Assembly (NCBI GenBank): GCA_947623705.1
Contig: CANQHT010000012.1
Span: forward strand, 1-19,027
Direction: 5' to 3'
Length of the DNA stretch: 19,027 nucleotides
Source of the DNA: an uncultured Bacilli bacterium
Lineage (GTDB): Bacteria; Bacillota_I; Bacilli_A; RF39; UBA660
In this document: piece by piece, positions 8,080 to 14,956 of the stretch
How positions within the stretch are numbered: the stretch's first letter is position 1
How the letters are laid out: each line of letters starts with the position of its first letter
Program-made: the position numbers and the translations under genes
Notes under the pieces: generated by a model
What the model saw: only the letters and a program-made list of their open reading frames with translations
The model's database searches: none
Told to the model about the DNA's origin: nothing

Positions 8080-8107
8080 TTGATTTTCGGGGGGGGTACT
8101 TTATACT
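8080..8107 (+). promoter_or_regulatory. BspA-gene promoter with a G8 tract in the spacer
   Basis: TTGATT (8080-8085) and TATACT (8102-8107) are separated by 16 bases, of which eight are an uninterrupted G run (8089-8096). One more G would give the optimal 17. A second candidate, TTGACA (8036-8041) with TATAAA (8057-8062), has only a 15-base spacer. The transcript from the main promoter would begin near 8114, before AGAGGAAG. Confidence 0.7.
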
Positions 8108-8121
8108 AAATGTATAAAGTA
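8097..8121. repeat. Perfect inverted repeat over the -10 of the BspA-like gene
   Basis: TACTTTATAC (8097-8106) and GTATAAAGTA (8112-8121) are perfect 10-base inverted arms separated by TAAAT. The left arm contains most of the -10 box and touches the G tract. The symmetry suits an operator for a dimeric repressor. No U-run follows, so a terminator is unlikely. Confidence 0.75.
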
Positions 8122-8138
8122 GAGAGGAAGATTTTCGA

Positions 8139-9809
8139 ATGGAAGAGAACAAAAGAAAGACGATAATATTAACATTTATTGGGGCCTTAACATTATTATT
8201 TGTGGTAATAGGAGGAACATTTGCTTACTTTCAAATAGTAAATACTAATGAAGGAAGTACAAGTACTGATTTTAATGCCCAAACAGATACACTAAATAAG
8301 TATGGAACACCACTATTAACTAAGAAAAGTGATTTGTATATTAACTTATCAGCTAGTGATATGGCCTATAGTAAAGGTGGAACATCATATTGGGCAACAG
8401 AGAAAAAAGAAACCCAAGAGAAAAATTATGAAGAAGAAAGAAAAAATCATATTATATCAACTGCTAGTATAGAAAGACCAGATAGTGAAGATGCTGAAGA
8501 AGATGCATATTTAAGTTGTACAAGTGAACTAACTATAACTATAGATGGAACAATGAAAGATGTATTACAAACAGGAGATGGAACATTATATTTAGGAACA
8601 AAATCAAATGATGGTAATAAAGGAAGTATAGAACCAGAAAGTTTTGATTTAGCTGAATTAGTAAGTAAACAAGAAAGTGGAGAAAATAAAGCCACAGTAA
8701 ATTACACAATAACTGGTTTCACAAGTGTAGATGTTACTGCCGATATAGAAATAGTAAATAGAGAAGCAATTCAAAATGTATTAGCGGGGACAGATATACA
8801 AATAACAATAACCAATAATAATTTAAGTTGTAGTGTAAAAGAAAAAGAAGATAAGGCTTATATGAAAAATATAAATGATGTTTTATTTCCAGATAAAGGA
8901 ATGGGTGGAAGTAAATGCCCATATGAAAATATATATTTTGTAGATAATATACCAGAAAGAGAAAGTATAGAAAATATAGGAACAATAGATTTTGTTGATT
9001 TATCAGATACAGAATCAGGAACACCAGAAGGCAGTGTAGTAGCTTGGTCTATAAAAAAAGATTATCGAGTAGAAAAATTTAATTATGCCATCGTAGAATC
9101 ACTTGGTAATGTGGATGCCGAAGATTTATATATAGGTTCAAAATCTGAAATATATGCAACTAATTTAAAACAATTTTTTGGAAATATGTATAATTTAAAA
9201 ACAATAAATAGATTAGACCTATTAAATACAAGTGAAACAACTGATATGAGTAAAATGTTTCAAGGAAGTATAAATTTATTAAATTTAGATTTAAGCACAT
9301 TTAATACCACCCAAGTAACCGATATGAGTCATATGTTTTCTAGAGGCGATGCTATGGGCGGTAGTTTTAAACCAACAATAATATTTCCAAAAGTATTTGG
9401 TTCTGCTGCAGCTGATATGAGTTCTATGTTTTATGGATATGAAGGAGATACCTTAGATTTGAGTACATTTGATACCTCTAAAGTAACGGATATGAGTTAT
9501 ATGTTTTCTGAATATAAAGGAACCACCTTAGATTTAAGTACTTTTGATACATCACAAGTAACGAATATGAGTAGTATGTTTTCTGACTGTAGTAATTTAA
9601 CAACTTTAGATTTAAGCAGTTTTACATTTGATAATGTAACAACAGAAGGTGGCTATGATGCTGGTAACAATTCTACATTCTATAATGTTCCATCATCTTG
9701 TCAAGTCAATATAAAAAGAAGTCAACAACAATTATTTGAAGATAAATTCCCTTTAAGTACAGAAGAATATGATGGAAACAGAACATTCACTCCAAAATAT
9801 GTTGATTAA
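8139..9809 (+). CDS. BspA-type (DUF285) surface protein with TasA/camelysin-like N-terminus
   Basis: 556 residues. One hydrophobic segment (about 9-30, ending GGTFAYF) resembles the signal region of TasA/CalY-like proteins, so export to or anchoring at the surface is expected. Residues about 40-340 are Thr/Ser/Glu-rich and beta-rich without a recognised domain. From about 350 to 500 come five BspA-like/DUF285 leucine-rich units, each built around (T/A)(D/N)MSxMF and often LDLSTFxT. These repeats are common in surface proteins of gut and oral bacteria, protists and mycoplasmas and are linked to adhesion. SD AGAGGAAG lies 8 bases before the ATG. The gene stands alone between two terminators. 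Its promoter has a G8 tract and an inverted repeat, so switched expression is plausible. Confidence 0.85.
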   Translation: MEENKRKTIILTFIGALTLLFVVIGGTFAYFQIVNTNEGSTSTDFNAQTDTLNKYGTPLLTKKSDLYINLSASDMAYSKGGTSYWATEKKETQEKNYEEERKNHIISTASIERPDSEDAEEDAYLSCTSELTITIDGTMKDVLQTGDGTLYLGTKSNDGNKGSIEPESFDLAELVSKQESGENKATVNYTITGFTSVDVTADIEIVNREAIQNVLAGTDIQITITNNNLSCSVKEKEDKAYMKNINDVLFPDKGMGGSKCPYENIYFVDNIPERESIENIGTIDFVDLSDTESGTPEGSVVAWSIKKDYRVEKFNYAIVESLGNVDAEDLYIGSKSEIYATNLKQFFGNMYNLKTINRLDLLNTSETTDMSKMFQGSINLLNLDLSTFNTTQVTDMSHMFSRGDAMGGSFKPTIIFPKVFGSAAADMSSMFYGYEGDTLDLSTFDTSKVTDMSYMFSEYKGTTLDLSTFDTSQVTNMSSMFSDCSNLTTLDLSSFTFDNVTTEGGYDAGNNSTFYNVPSSCQVNIKRSQQQLFEDKFPLSTEEYDGNRTFTPKYVD

Positions 9810-9833
9810 GAAAGATTAACCTCTTTCTTTTTT
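9808..9833 (+). terminator. Terminator after the BspA-like gene
   Basis: AAGAAAGA (9808-9815) pairs with TCTTTCTT (9822-9829) around TTAACC, followed by TTTT. It separates two convergent genes. Confidence 0.8.
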
Positions 9834-9868
9834 AATACCATAAATTTAGATAATAAAAAAATGATTAC

Positions 9869-10852
9869 TTATTCAGTAACCATAAATTCTTGATAGATAG
9901 CTTTATTAAAGTTATGCTCTTCAACATTAACATTACCTTGGTCAGCCTTTTTTAATGCTTCAGTATTAACTAAGAAATATTTATGATGAATATAATCTTT
10001 ACCATCACTACTAACTGGGTCATCCCAAGTTAAGTCTAAATGTACCCATTCTTCTTTAAATGTTCCATTATCCATTGGGGTCTTAACTTTAACCGCATTC
10101 CATACATGTCCATTTGATTCATAACTTATTTCTTCTTTAGTTGTGGCTATCTTATAATTTTCATAACCAAGTTTGGATAAGATAATGGCCATTAAATCAG
10201 CATAACCATTACAAGTTGCATAACCATCTTTAACTGGTCCCATGGCATTATATGATTCATAATCACTTTTACCAGTATCATTTCTTTCAACATCATATTT
10301 GGTATTTTCAATAATATAATCATGAATTCTTTCTAAATTAGAATAATCATCATCTTCTTTTTTATAAAATTCTTTAATTAAATTATCGACATATTCATTA
10401 ATAATTTCTTTTTCTTCATCTTTATATAAATAGATAACATTAATGGTAATTTCTCCGGATTCGGTAATTGAGGTCTTTAAAGAATAGAAACTATTATAAG
10501 GATGCACAAAATTATTGATATGAGTTAAAATTAATTCATCTTTGGTAATTCTTGTAATATCTTCTTGACATTCTTCATATTCCGAAGGGCAGTAGAAAGT
10601 AAATTCACTCCAACCTTGATTAATTACACTAAAAATAATATCTAATAAATCAGATTCCGTATAAGGAATATAATCTTCACTATTTTTAACATAAGAGAAG
10701 CCATAATCTTTCGTATATTCATTACCTTCTGCAATAGTTAAAACTTGATTATTGGAAATAGTTTTCGCTAAAAAATCCGTTATTTCATTAATATTTAATA
10801 AAATAGCGATAATTAAAACATAACAAATTATTGGTATTATATATCGTCTCAT
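9869..10852 (-). CDS. Membrane-anchored transglutaminase-like protein
   Basis: 327 residues from the ATG at 10852; an in-frame GTG three codons upstream overlaps the probable AGTGAT ribosome binding site. One N-terminal membrane segment (about 5-21) should leave the rest outside the cell. The C-terminal half has the transglutaminase-like papain-fold triad: Cys in GYATCNGYADL (C214), His in NGHVWNAV (H249) and Asp in HLDLTWDDP (D273), with YDV before the Cys as usual. Such domains act as cysteine peptidases or crosslinkers on cell-wall or protein substrates; the substrate is not predictable. Residues about 25-165 are unassigned. It is convergent with the BspA-like gene and lies downstream of rpsT past a terminator. 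Confidence 0.85.
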   Translation of the reverse strand: MRRYIIPIICYVLIIAILLNINEITDFLAKTISNNQVLTIAEGNEYTKDYGFSYVKNSEDYIPYTESDLLDIIFSVINQGWSEFTFYCPSEYEECQEDITRITKDELILTHINNFVHPYNSFYSLKTSITESGEITINVIYLYKDEEKEIINEYVDNLIKEFYKKEDDDYSNLERIHDYIIENTKYDVERNDTGKSDYESYNAMGPVKDGYATCNGYADLMAIILSKLGYENYKIATTKEEISYESNGHVWNAVKVKTPMDNGTFKEEWVHLDLTWDDPVSSDGKDYIHHKYFLVNTEALKKADQGNVNVEEHNFNKAIYQEFMVTE

Positions 10853-10870
10853 AATAATCACTAGGTATAT

Positions 10871-10899
10871 TTTATCAAAAAAAAATAAAGTAGTAAACT
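10871..10899 (-). promoter_or_regulatory. Weak candidate promoter of the transglutaminase-like gene
   Basis: On the minus strand TTTACT, a 17-base spacer and TAAAAT preceded by TGA lie just before the start codon. The elements overlap the rpsT terminator, so the gene could restart transcription where rpsT ends. The -35 match is poor and the assignment is tentative. Confidence 0.4.
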
Positions 10900-10903
10900 A
10901 CTT
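10877..10903 (-). terminator. rpsT terminator
   Basis: On the minus strand AAGTAG and CTACTT form a short perfect hairpin at 10888-10903, overlapping the rpsT stop, followed by TA and a run of nine T. Confidence 0.75.
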
Positions 10904-11161
10904 CATGTTTTTGATTTTAGTATTTAATCTATTCTTTTCACGATTAACTTTATTTTCTTTAATTAAACCTTTTTGAAAAGCCTTATCAATACTTTTTTGT
11001 AAATCTTTAAATACTTTATTAGCATTTTCTAAATTACCAGCGTTGATTTCTTTTTCACAGGCTTTAATTAAATTTTTAACTTGTGCTTTTAACTCATGGT
11101 TGGCATCTGTTTTTTTAGCAATTACTTTAACCGCTTTTTTAGAACTTTTGATATTTGGCAT
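10898..11161 (-). CDS. rpsT: 30S ribosomal protein S20
   Basis: 87 residues, the usual length for S20. The start MPNIKSSKKAVK and the lysine-rich helical body ending in NRLNTKIKNMK match the family. S20 binds 16S rRNA early in 30S assembly. AAGGAGGGA before the ATG is the strongest ribosome binding site in the window. It has its own promoter and terminator. It is divergent from spoIIP; in B. subtilis rpsT, gpr and spoIIP are neighbours, so this is a conserved neighbourhood with gpr missing. Confidence 0.95.
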   Translation of the reverse strand: MPNIKSSKKAVKVIAKKTDANHELKAQVKNLIKACEKEINAGNLENANKVFKDLQKSIDKAFQKGLIKENKVNREKNRLNTKIKNMK

Positions 11162-11188
11162 AAAATCCCTCCTTAAAAATTCATATCC

Positions 11189-11217
11189 ATTTTACCAAAA
11201 AATATGCTTATATGCAA
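11189..11217 (-). promoter_or_regulatory. rpsT promoter
   Basis: On the minus strand TTGCAT (11212-11217), a 17-base spacer and TAAAAT (11189-11194) precede the rpsT ribosome binding site. The -35 lies in the inverted repeat TGCAAG-TAATT-CTTGCA (11213-11229). Confidence 0.75.
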
Positions 11218-11229
11218 GTAATTCTTGCA
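11213..11229. repeat. Short inverted repeat at the rpsT -35
   Basis: TGCAAG (11213-11218) and CTTGCA (11224-11229) are perfect arms around TAATT. The position over the -35 would fit an operator, but a chance palindrome in AT-rich DNA cannot be excluded. Confidence 0.5.
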
Positions 11230-11321
11230 AAATTACAAAAATCCTAAAAATGTTAATTATCTCCCATAAAGAGACATATTATTTAAGTTTTATTTTTTAT
11301 AATATAAATGGGTGAAGATAA

Positions 11322-12263
11322 ATGGGCCGGTTTAAAAGTAAAAAGAGATTTAATAATGGAATAATTTATGTTGTGTTATTTTTAGTAAGTATTTCTTTAA
11401 CGATCAAGTATTTATATGATGAAGATAAGATAGGGAAAGATACTTTAGTGGATTATTTAGTTAATGATAGTTTAGGTAGTTATAAAAATAATATTCAAGA
11501 TATTGATTTTTTACTTAAATATGCCTTAAATATTAATTTGGAACATACTAAACCGAGTAGTAAAGAAGAAGATACAAAAGATAAAGTGGAAGTTAAACCC
11601 AATGAAGAGAAAGAAAATAAAGAAATAAGTGAACCTTTAGTCTATATTTATAATTCCCATCAAACAGAACAATATCAAAATGGTAATTTAGCCCCATATA
11701 CTATCGATACAACTGTACTTTTAGCAAGTAAAATACTAAAAGAATATTTGGAAGATGAAGGTATTGGGGTAATTGTGGAAGAACAAAATGTTGCAGATAA
11801 GTTAAAAAGTTTAAATTTAAAATATAATAGTAGTTATAAAGTCGCCCGAATGTTTTTAGAAAGTATTGTTATAGAACATCCCTCATTAACTTATTTTATT
11901 GATCTCCATCGGGATTCTAGTAAATATGAAAATACCGTAACTGAAATAAATGGGGAAAAATATGCCCGAATTTTATTTGTCATTGGGGAAGAAAATGAAA
12001 ATTATGCCGTAAATTATGCGATGGCCGAAAAACTGCGAACCAAATTAGAAACTTTTGATAAAAAATTAGTTCGGGGAATTCTTAAAAAAAGTGGTCCGGG
12101 AGTAAATGGGGTTTACAATCAAGATTTTAGTCCCAATGCCATTTTAATTGAAGTCGGAGGCCAATATAATAGTATTAGTGAAGTTAATAATACCTTGCAA
12201 GTTTTAGCCAAAGCCTTCGTAGAATATATAAAGGAAGATAATAATGAAGAAGAAAAAAACTAA
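11322..12263 (+). CDS. spoIIP: SpoIIP-like peptidoglycan hydrolase
   Basis: 313 residues: a basic start, one membrane helix (about 14-31), a charged linker (about 75-105) rich in Glu/Lys, then the SpoIIP catalytic domain. Visible family motifs are YIYNSHQTEQY (H113), TYFIDLHRDS (H196) and AILIEVGGQYN (E277), the expected zinc ligands and catalytic Glu of this amidase/endopeptidase. In spore formers SpoIIP works with SpoIID and SpoIIM to thin septal peptidoglycan for engulfment. GGTGAAG lies 5 bases before the ATG, and TATAAT is at 11298-11303. It overlaps the next gene by 20 bases. Neighbouring rpsT repeats the Bacillus arrangement. Whether the organism sporulates cannot be said; a vegetative wall role is possible. 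Confidence 0.9.
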   Translation: MGRFKSKKRFNNGIIYVVLFLVSISLTIKYLYDEDKIGKDTLVDYLVNDSLGSYKNNIQDIDFLLKYALNINLEHTKPSSKEEDTKDKVEVKPNEEKENKEISEPLVYIYNSHQTEQYQNGNLAPYTIDTTVLLASKILKEYLEDEGIGVIVEEQNVADKLKSLNLKYNSSYKVARMFLESIVIEHPSLTYFIDLHRDSSKYENTVTEINGEKYARILFVIGEENENYAVNYAMAEKLRTKLETFDKKLVRGILKKSGPGVNGVYNQDFSPNAILIEVGGQYNSISEVNNTLQVLAKAFVEYIKEDNNEEEKN

Positions 12264-12567
12264 TCCGATTTTAAGAATATTAGGTCTCCTTTTTATCGTT
12301 TATATTGCCCTTTTTATAGCGAGCACTAGTGGTTATTATGAAAGTAAGATTCGAGATAAAGTAGTGGTTACGGAAGAAGGCATTAAAGAATTTGAAGAAA
12401 AGGTGCAAAATGGGGAAGAAATAGATATTGAGTCTTTTTTAAATAATGATCGAATTGATTATAGTAGTAATATGTCTACTTTAGGAGATAATTTAACGAA
12501 TAGTTTAGAAAATGCCGTATCAGGTGGTATGAAAATTGTTACGGATATCTTACGTTCACTCTTTTAA
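12244..12567 (+). CDS. Small single-pass membrane protein downstream of spoIIP
   Basis: 107 residues, overlapping the end of spoIIP by 20 bases with AAGGAAGATAAT just before its ATG, so it is translated with spoIIP. A basic N-terminus (MKKKKT) and one hydrophobic helix (about 9-27) are followed by an acidic, helical extracellular part with a glycine-containing amphipathic end (about 85-107). In B. subtilis the gene after spoIIP is yqxA, also a small membrane protein; the position is alike but I cannot show homology. Function is unknown, probably linked to SpoIIP through the shared operon. Confidence 0.75.
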   Translation: MKKKKTNPILRILGLLFIVYIALFIASTSGYYESKIRDKVVVTEEGIKEFEEKVQNGEEIDIESFLNNDRIDYSSNMSTLGDNLTNSLENAVSGGMKIVTDILRSLF

Positions 12568-12621
12568 AATTCCAAAATATAGTGTATAATTAGAGTTAGA
12601 GTAGAGAAAGTGGTGGATAAA

Positions 12622-13695
12622 GTGAAAATATTATGTATTGGTACATCTTTATTAGAAAAGACTTGTGTGGTTAATGTTCCAATAACGGAAGGTGTTAAAT
12701 TAAAACTCGATAATAAAACTGAAACAGGCAGTGGACACGCCGGTAATATTGCTTATTTACTAAGTAAATGGGGCGTAGAAACCTATATTGCTAGTATGCT
12801 TGGAGCAGATGATGCTGCCGATAAAATTAAGAAAGAATATGAAACTGTTGGGACTAAAACAGAATTTATGGAAACAAGTTATGATAAACCAACGGGTGAA
12901 TCTTTAGTAGTCGTAAATGAAACAACTAAAAATCATTCTAAATTTGAAATGAGTAGTAATGCCGTTTTAAAGAAGTTTTCTTGTAATTTTGAACCTGATG
13001 TCATTGTTACTGATGGTGATGATTTTAATGCTTCGGTTGCAGCCTTAGATAAATATCCGAAAGCTAAAACTTTCTTAGTAGCAAGTACAAGTAATAATGA
13101 GGTTAATGAACTAGCTAGATTTGTTAAGAATGTTATTTTTAATAAAGAAATTGCCGAATTTATAACTAATATTAAAATAGATTATAATGATTCTAATACT
13201 TTAGTTAATGTCTATAATAAATTAAAACAAAAATATGGTAATGCGGAGATTATTGTTACATTAGGGGAAAGAGGTTGTATCTATGCCATTAATGGGCAAA
13301 TTAAGATTATGCCACCAGTAGTAGTTAGTATAGTGGATACCAACGGAGCAGGCGATGCTTTTGCCGGTGGTTATGTCTATGGTATGGCAAGAGACTTTGG
13401 CCTAGAAAAATCGATTGCTTTTGCCACTATTGCGGCATCTTTTAGTACCACTAAACTAACTGCTAGAGAAAGTTTTCCAACTTTAACGGAAGTATCTAGT
13501 TATTATGATAGTAAATTTGGAGCTCAAAATAATCCGAATAATACACCTGATGCTACACCAAATACTACCGCTATGAATAATGCCAGTCCAGCACCAACTG
13601 AACATACGACTTTAAATACAGAAGAACCTGCACAAGCACCTACTCAAGCAACTCCAGAAACTCCTAATGCGGTAGATAATAATGCTAACAAGTAA
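12622..13695 (+). CDS. PfkB-family (ribokinase-like) sugar/nucleoside kinase with Pro/Thr/Asn-rich tail
   Basis: 357 residues from GTG 12622, which has GGTGGA just upstream and gives MKILCIGTSLLEK; in-frame GTGs at 12610 and 12613 are alternatives. The core (about 1-297) has the PfkB features: the substrate-site segment GSGHAGNIAYLLSKWG near residue 36 and the ATP/anion-hole motif DTNGAGDAFAGGY with catalytic Asp at about 245. It should phosphorylate a sugar or nucleoside with ATP; the substrate is not predictable. After about residue 300 comes a tail of about 57 residues rich in Pro, Thr, Asn and Ala, unlike typical members of this family. The tail-coding DNA overlaps the Smr gene by 14 bases. 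TATAAT at about 12584-12589 is a likely -10 without a good -35. Confidence 0.85.
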   Translation: MKILCIGTSLLEKTCVVNVPITEGVKLKLDNKTETGSGHAGNIAYLLSKWGVETYIASMLGADDAADKIKKEYETVGTKTEFMETSYDKPTGESLVVVNETTKNHSKFEMSSNAVLKKFSCNFEPDVIVTDGDDFNASVAALDKYPKAKTFLVASTSNNEVNELARFVKNVIFNKEIAEFITNIKIDYNDSNTLVNVYNKLKQKYGNAEIIVTLGERGCIYAINGQIKIMPPVVVSIVDTNGAGDAFAGGYVYGMARDFGLEKSIAFATIAASFSTTKLTARESFPTLTEVSSYYDSKFGAQNNPNNTPDATPNTTAMNNASPAPTEHTTLNTEEPAQAPTQATPETPNAVDNNANK

Positions 13696-13927
13696 AACAC
13701 CTGCGTTAGATCTACATGGGGAAGAAGTGGCAGTAATTTATGCCATAGTTACGGAATTTATCAATGATAATTATAAGATGGGTAATAAAGAAATAGTTAT
13801 TATTCATGGTAAGAGTACCAATATTTTAACTAAAGAAGTCCATAAAATATTAAAAGAAAATAAATATGTTGCGGATTTTGCTTTAAATAACTGGAATTTA
13901 GGGGAAACAATTATCAAATTAAAGTAA
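13682..13927 (+). CDS. Stand-alone Smr-domain protein
   Basis: 81 residues that are nearly all one Smr (small MutS-related) domain: DLHG at 10-13, the IIHGKS segment at 40-45 in place of the usual HGKG, and a C-terminal NLGETIIKLK resembling the G-x-T-x-V/I-x-L end. Smr domains in MutS2 and related proteins nick or bind DNA or RNA; stand-alone forms are often ribosome- or RNA-linked. The start overlaps the kinase gene by 14 bases, suggesting coupled translation. The HGKS sequence departs from the HGKG consensus, so activity may be changed. No clear terminator follows before the next promoter. Confidence 0.8.
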   Translation: MLTSKTPALDLHGEEVAVIYAIVTEFINDNYKMGNKEIVIIHGKSTNILTKEVHKILKENKYVADFALNNWNLGETIIKLK

Positions 13928-13996
13928 ATAGAAGACAACAAAATATCAAATATTACAAGGGAAAATGCCAATTTTTTGTGAATTGTAGACAAAGAT

Positions 13997-14025
13997 TTGA
14001 CATTTCTTTTTATATATGCTATAAT
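13997..14025 (+). promoter_or_regulatory. Consensus sigma-A promoter with extended -10
   Basis: TTGACA (13997-14002), a 17-base spacer and TATAAT (14020-14025) preceded by TGC. It is an exact match to consensus and drives the unknown gene at 14051. Confidence 0.85.
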
Positions 14026-14050
14026 TATAGCGTAATTAGGGGGTATGGCA

Positions 14051-14476
14051 ATGAAAGGATACGTTTTAGATTACATTAATGAAAATGAATTTAAGAAATT
14101 AGAAAGAGCATTAAAGAAGTATAATATGTTAGCTTTTAAAAAGTTAAACTTCGATTTTTATCCAGCCTTAAGAAATGGTAATTTTTTAGGCGAAAAGGTT
14201 GCGGTTAATAAAAAGAATAATACCGAATCTTATGAATTAAAATTACCAAGTGATAAAATGTTTACCCAAATTCACGGGGAAGTTAAATTACTTTATACTG
14301 TTCATAAAAATGAACAAGTAGTTATGCTTGAAGAAATTACACCATCTAAAATTTTATTAGAAGGTCATATGTCAGAATTAACGGCTTATAAAGGAATTAT
14401 GATTTCCAAAGCCAATGCTCAAAAAGATATGTTTAAAATTGATTTATTAAATATGTTACAAGATGATAAACATTAA
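14051..14476 (+). CDS. Protein of unknown function, 141 residues
   Basis: I do not recognise this protein. It is soluble-looking, without signal peptide, membrane segment or Cys cluster. A charged N-terminal helix (ENEFKKLERALKKYN) is followed by alternating strands with SYELKLPSDKMFTQIHGEVKLLY in the middle (as an extended region at about 65-90), which looks like an alpha/beta fold. ATG 14051 is chosen because AGGGGG lies 7 bases upstream; an ATG two codons earlier would leave only one base. It has a perfect promoter and its own terminator, so it is a strongly transcribed single-gene unit just before two tRNA genes. That suggests a housekeeping or abundant protein. Confidence 0.8.
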   Translation: MKGYVLDYINENEFKKLERALKKYNMLAFKKLNFDFYPALRNGNFLGEKVAVNKKNNTESYELKLPSDKMFTQIHGEVKLLYTVHKNEQVVMLEEITPSKILLEGHMSELTAYKGIMISKANAQKDMFKIDLLNMLQDDKH

Positions 14477-14491
14477 GAAGAATAAAAAGGG

Positions 14492-14522
14492 AAGATACTT
14501 AGATTACTAGGTATCTTTTTTT
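14492..14522 (+). terminator. Terminator after the unknown gene
   Basis: AAGATAC (14492-14498) pairs with GTATCTT (14511-14517), with TA/TA pairs inside, followed by TTTTT. Confidence 0.85.
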
Positions 14523-14534
14523 GAATAAAACTAC

Positions 14535-14563
14535 TTGAAGTTTAAATATTATTATAGTATAAT
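14535..14563 (+). promoter_or_regulatory. tRNA operon promoter
   Basis: TTGAAG (14535-14540), a 17-base spacer and TATAAT (14558-14563). Transcription would start about 6 bases before the first tRNA. Confidence 0.75.
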
Positions 14564-14575
14564 TAAAAAGCAAGT

Positions 14576-14652
14576 GGACCTCTAGCTCAGTTGGTTAGAG
14601 CATCCGGCTCATAACCGGGCGGTCGTAGGTTCGAGTCCTACGAGGTCCACCA
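14576..14652 (+). tRNA. tRNA with CAT anticodon (tRNA-Ile2 more likely than tRNA-Met)
   Basis: 77 bases with CCA encoded. Acceptor GGACCTC pairs with GAGGTCC, with A73. The anticodon stem is closed by TCCGG/CCGGG and the loop is CTCATAA, with CAT as anticodon. The T arm is GTAGG-TTCGAGT-CCTAC. CAT genes can be initiator Met, elongator Met or Ile2, in which TilS changes C34 to lysidine. Lack of an unpaired first base argues against initiator. C4-G69 and C5-G68 are the pairs reported for TilS recognition of tRNA-Ile2, and the body resembles Gram-positive Ile2 genes. The amino acid assignment is therefore a preference, not proof. Confidence 0.9.
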
Positions 14653-14662
14653 TTTTATTTAT

Positions 14663-14747
14663 GCAGGTATGGCGGAATTGGTAGACGCGCTAGACTTAGG
14701 ATCTAGTGGAAATATCCGTGGGGGTTCAAGTCCCTTTACCTGCACCA
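14663..14747 (+). tRNA. tRNA-Leu (TAG anticodon)
   Basis: 85 bases with CCA encoded. GCAGGTA pairs with TACCTGC, A73. The anticodon stem CTAGA/TCTAG holds loop CTTAGGA, giving TAG. A long variable arm is present, as required for Leu. It follows the previous tRNA by 10 bases and shares its promoter. Confidence 0.95.
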
Positions 14748-14759
14748 AATTGTATTTTA

Positions 14760-14785
14760 ACTCGAACTATTAAGGTTCGAGTTTT
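14760..14785 (+). terminator. tRNA operon terminator
   Basis: ACTCGAAC (14760-14767) pairs perfectly with GTTCGAGT (14775-14782), followed by TTT. Confidence 0.85.
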
Positions 14786-14810
14786 ATAATGGCAAAAATT
14801 AAAGAGCAAC

Positions 14811-14839
14811 TTGTCAAAAATAATATTTTATGATATATT
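14811..14839 (+). promoter_or_regulatory. Promoter of putative antisense RNA antitoxin
   Basis: TTGTCA (14811-14816), a 17-base spacer and TATATT (14834-14839) preceded by TGA, an extended -10. No ORF with a ribosome binding site follows on this strand before the terminator at 14919-14956, which points to a noncoding product. Confidence 0.7.
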
Positions 14840-14867
14840 GAATATGTCAAAGGAATTGACATAAAAT

Positions 14868-14907
14868 AAAAAAGGATACATTTGATTGTGGGAATCAGAT
14901 GTTATCC
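14868..14907 (-). terminator. Terminator of the small-peptide mRNA
   Basis: On the minus strand 14893-14907 and 14874-14887 form a 14-pair stem with one bulge, one G-U pair and a five-base loop (14888-14892), followed by TTTTTT (14873-14868). It lies 51 bases beyond the peptide stop codon. Confidence 0.7.
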
Positions 14908-14918
14908 CTTTATGGTTG

Positions 14919-14956
14919 GCATCCGAAATCAACAAATGTTGAAATCAGATGCTTTT
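14919..14956 (+). terminator. Plus-strand terminator of the putative antisense RNA
   Basis: GCATC (14919-14923) pairs with GATGC (14948-14952). Inside, TCAACA pairs with TGTTGA around AA, with an AA/AA internal loop between. TTTT follows. Confidence 0.6.

Noticed and set aside
8064..8083. Direct repeat TTCTTGA twice at 13-base spacing before the BspA promoter
   Set aside because: Too short and AT-rich to be told from chance; the second copy simply contains the -35.
8734..9024. A minus-strand ORF rich in Leu, Tyr and Phe inside the BspA-like gene
   Set aside because: It is the complement of an AT-rich acidic coding region, without ribosome binding site or promoter; the plus-strand gene explains the sequence.
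11043..11315. A 90-codon plus-strand ORF antisense to rpsT and its promoter
   Set aside because: It lies over a clear ribosomal protein gene, has no ribosome binding site and runs through the rpsT promoter region.
13804..13992. A minus-strand 62-codon ORF over the Smr gene
   Set aside because: It is antisense to a recognised domain and has no expression signals.
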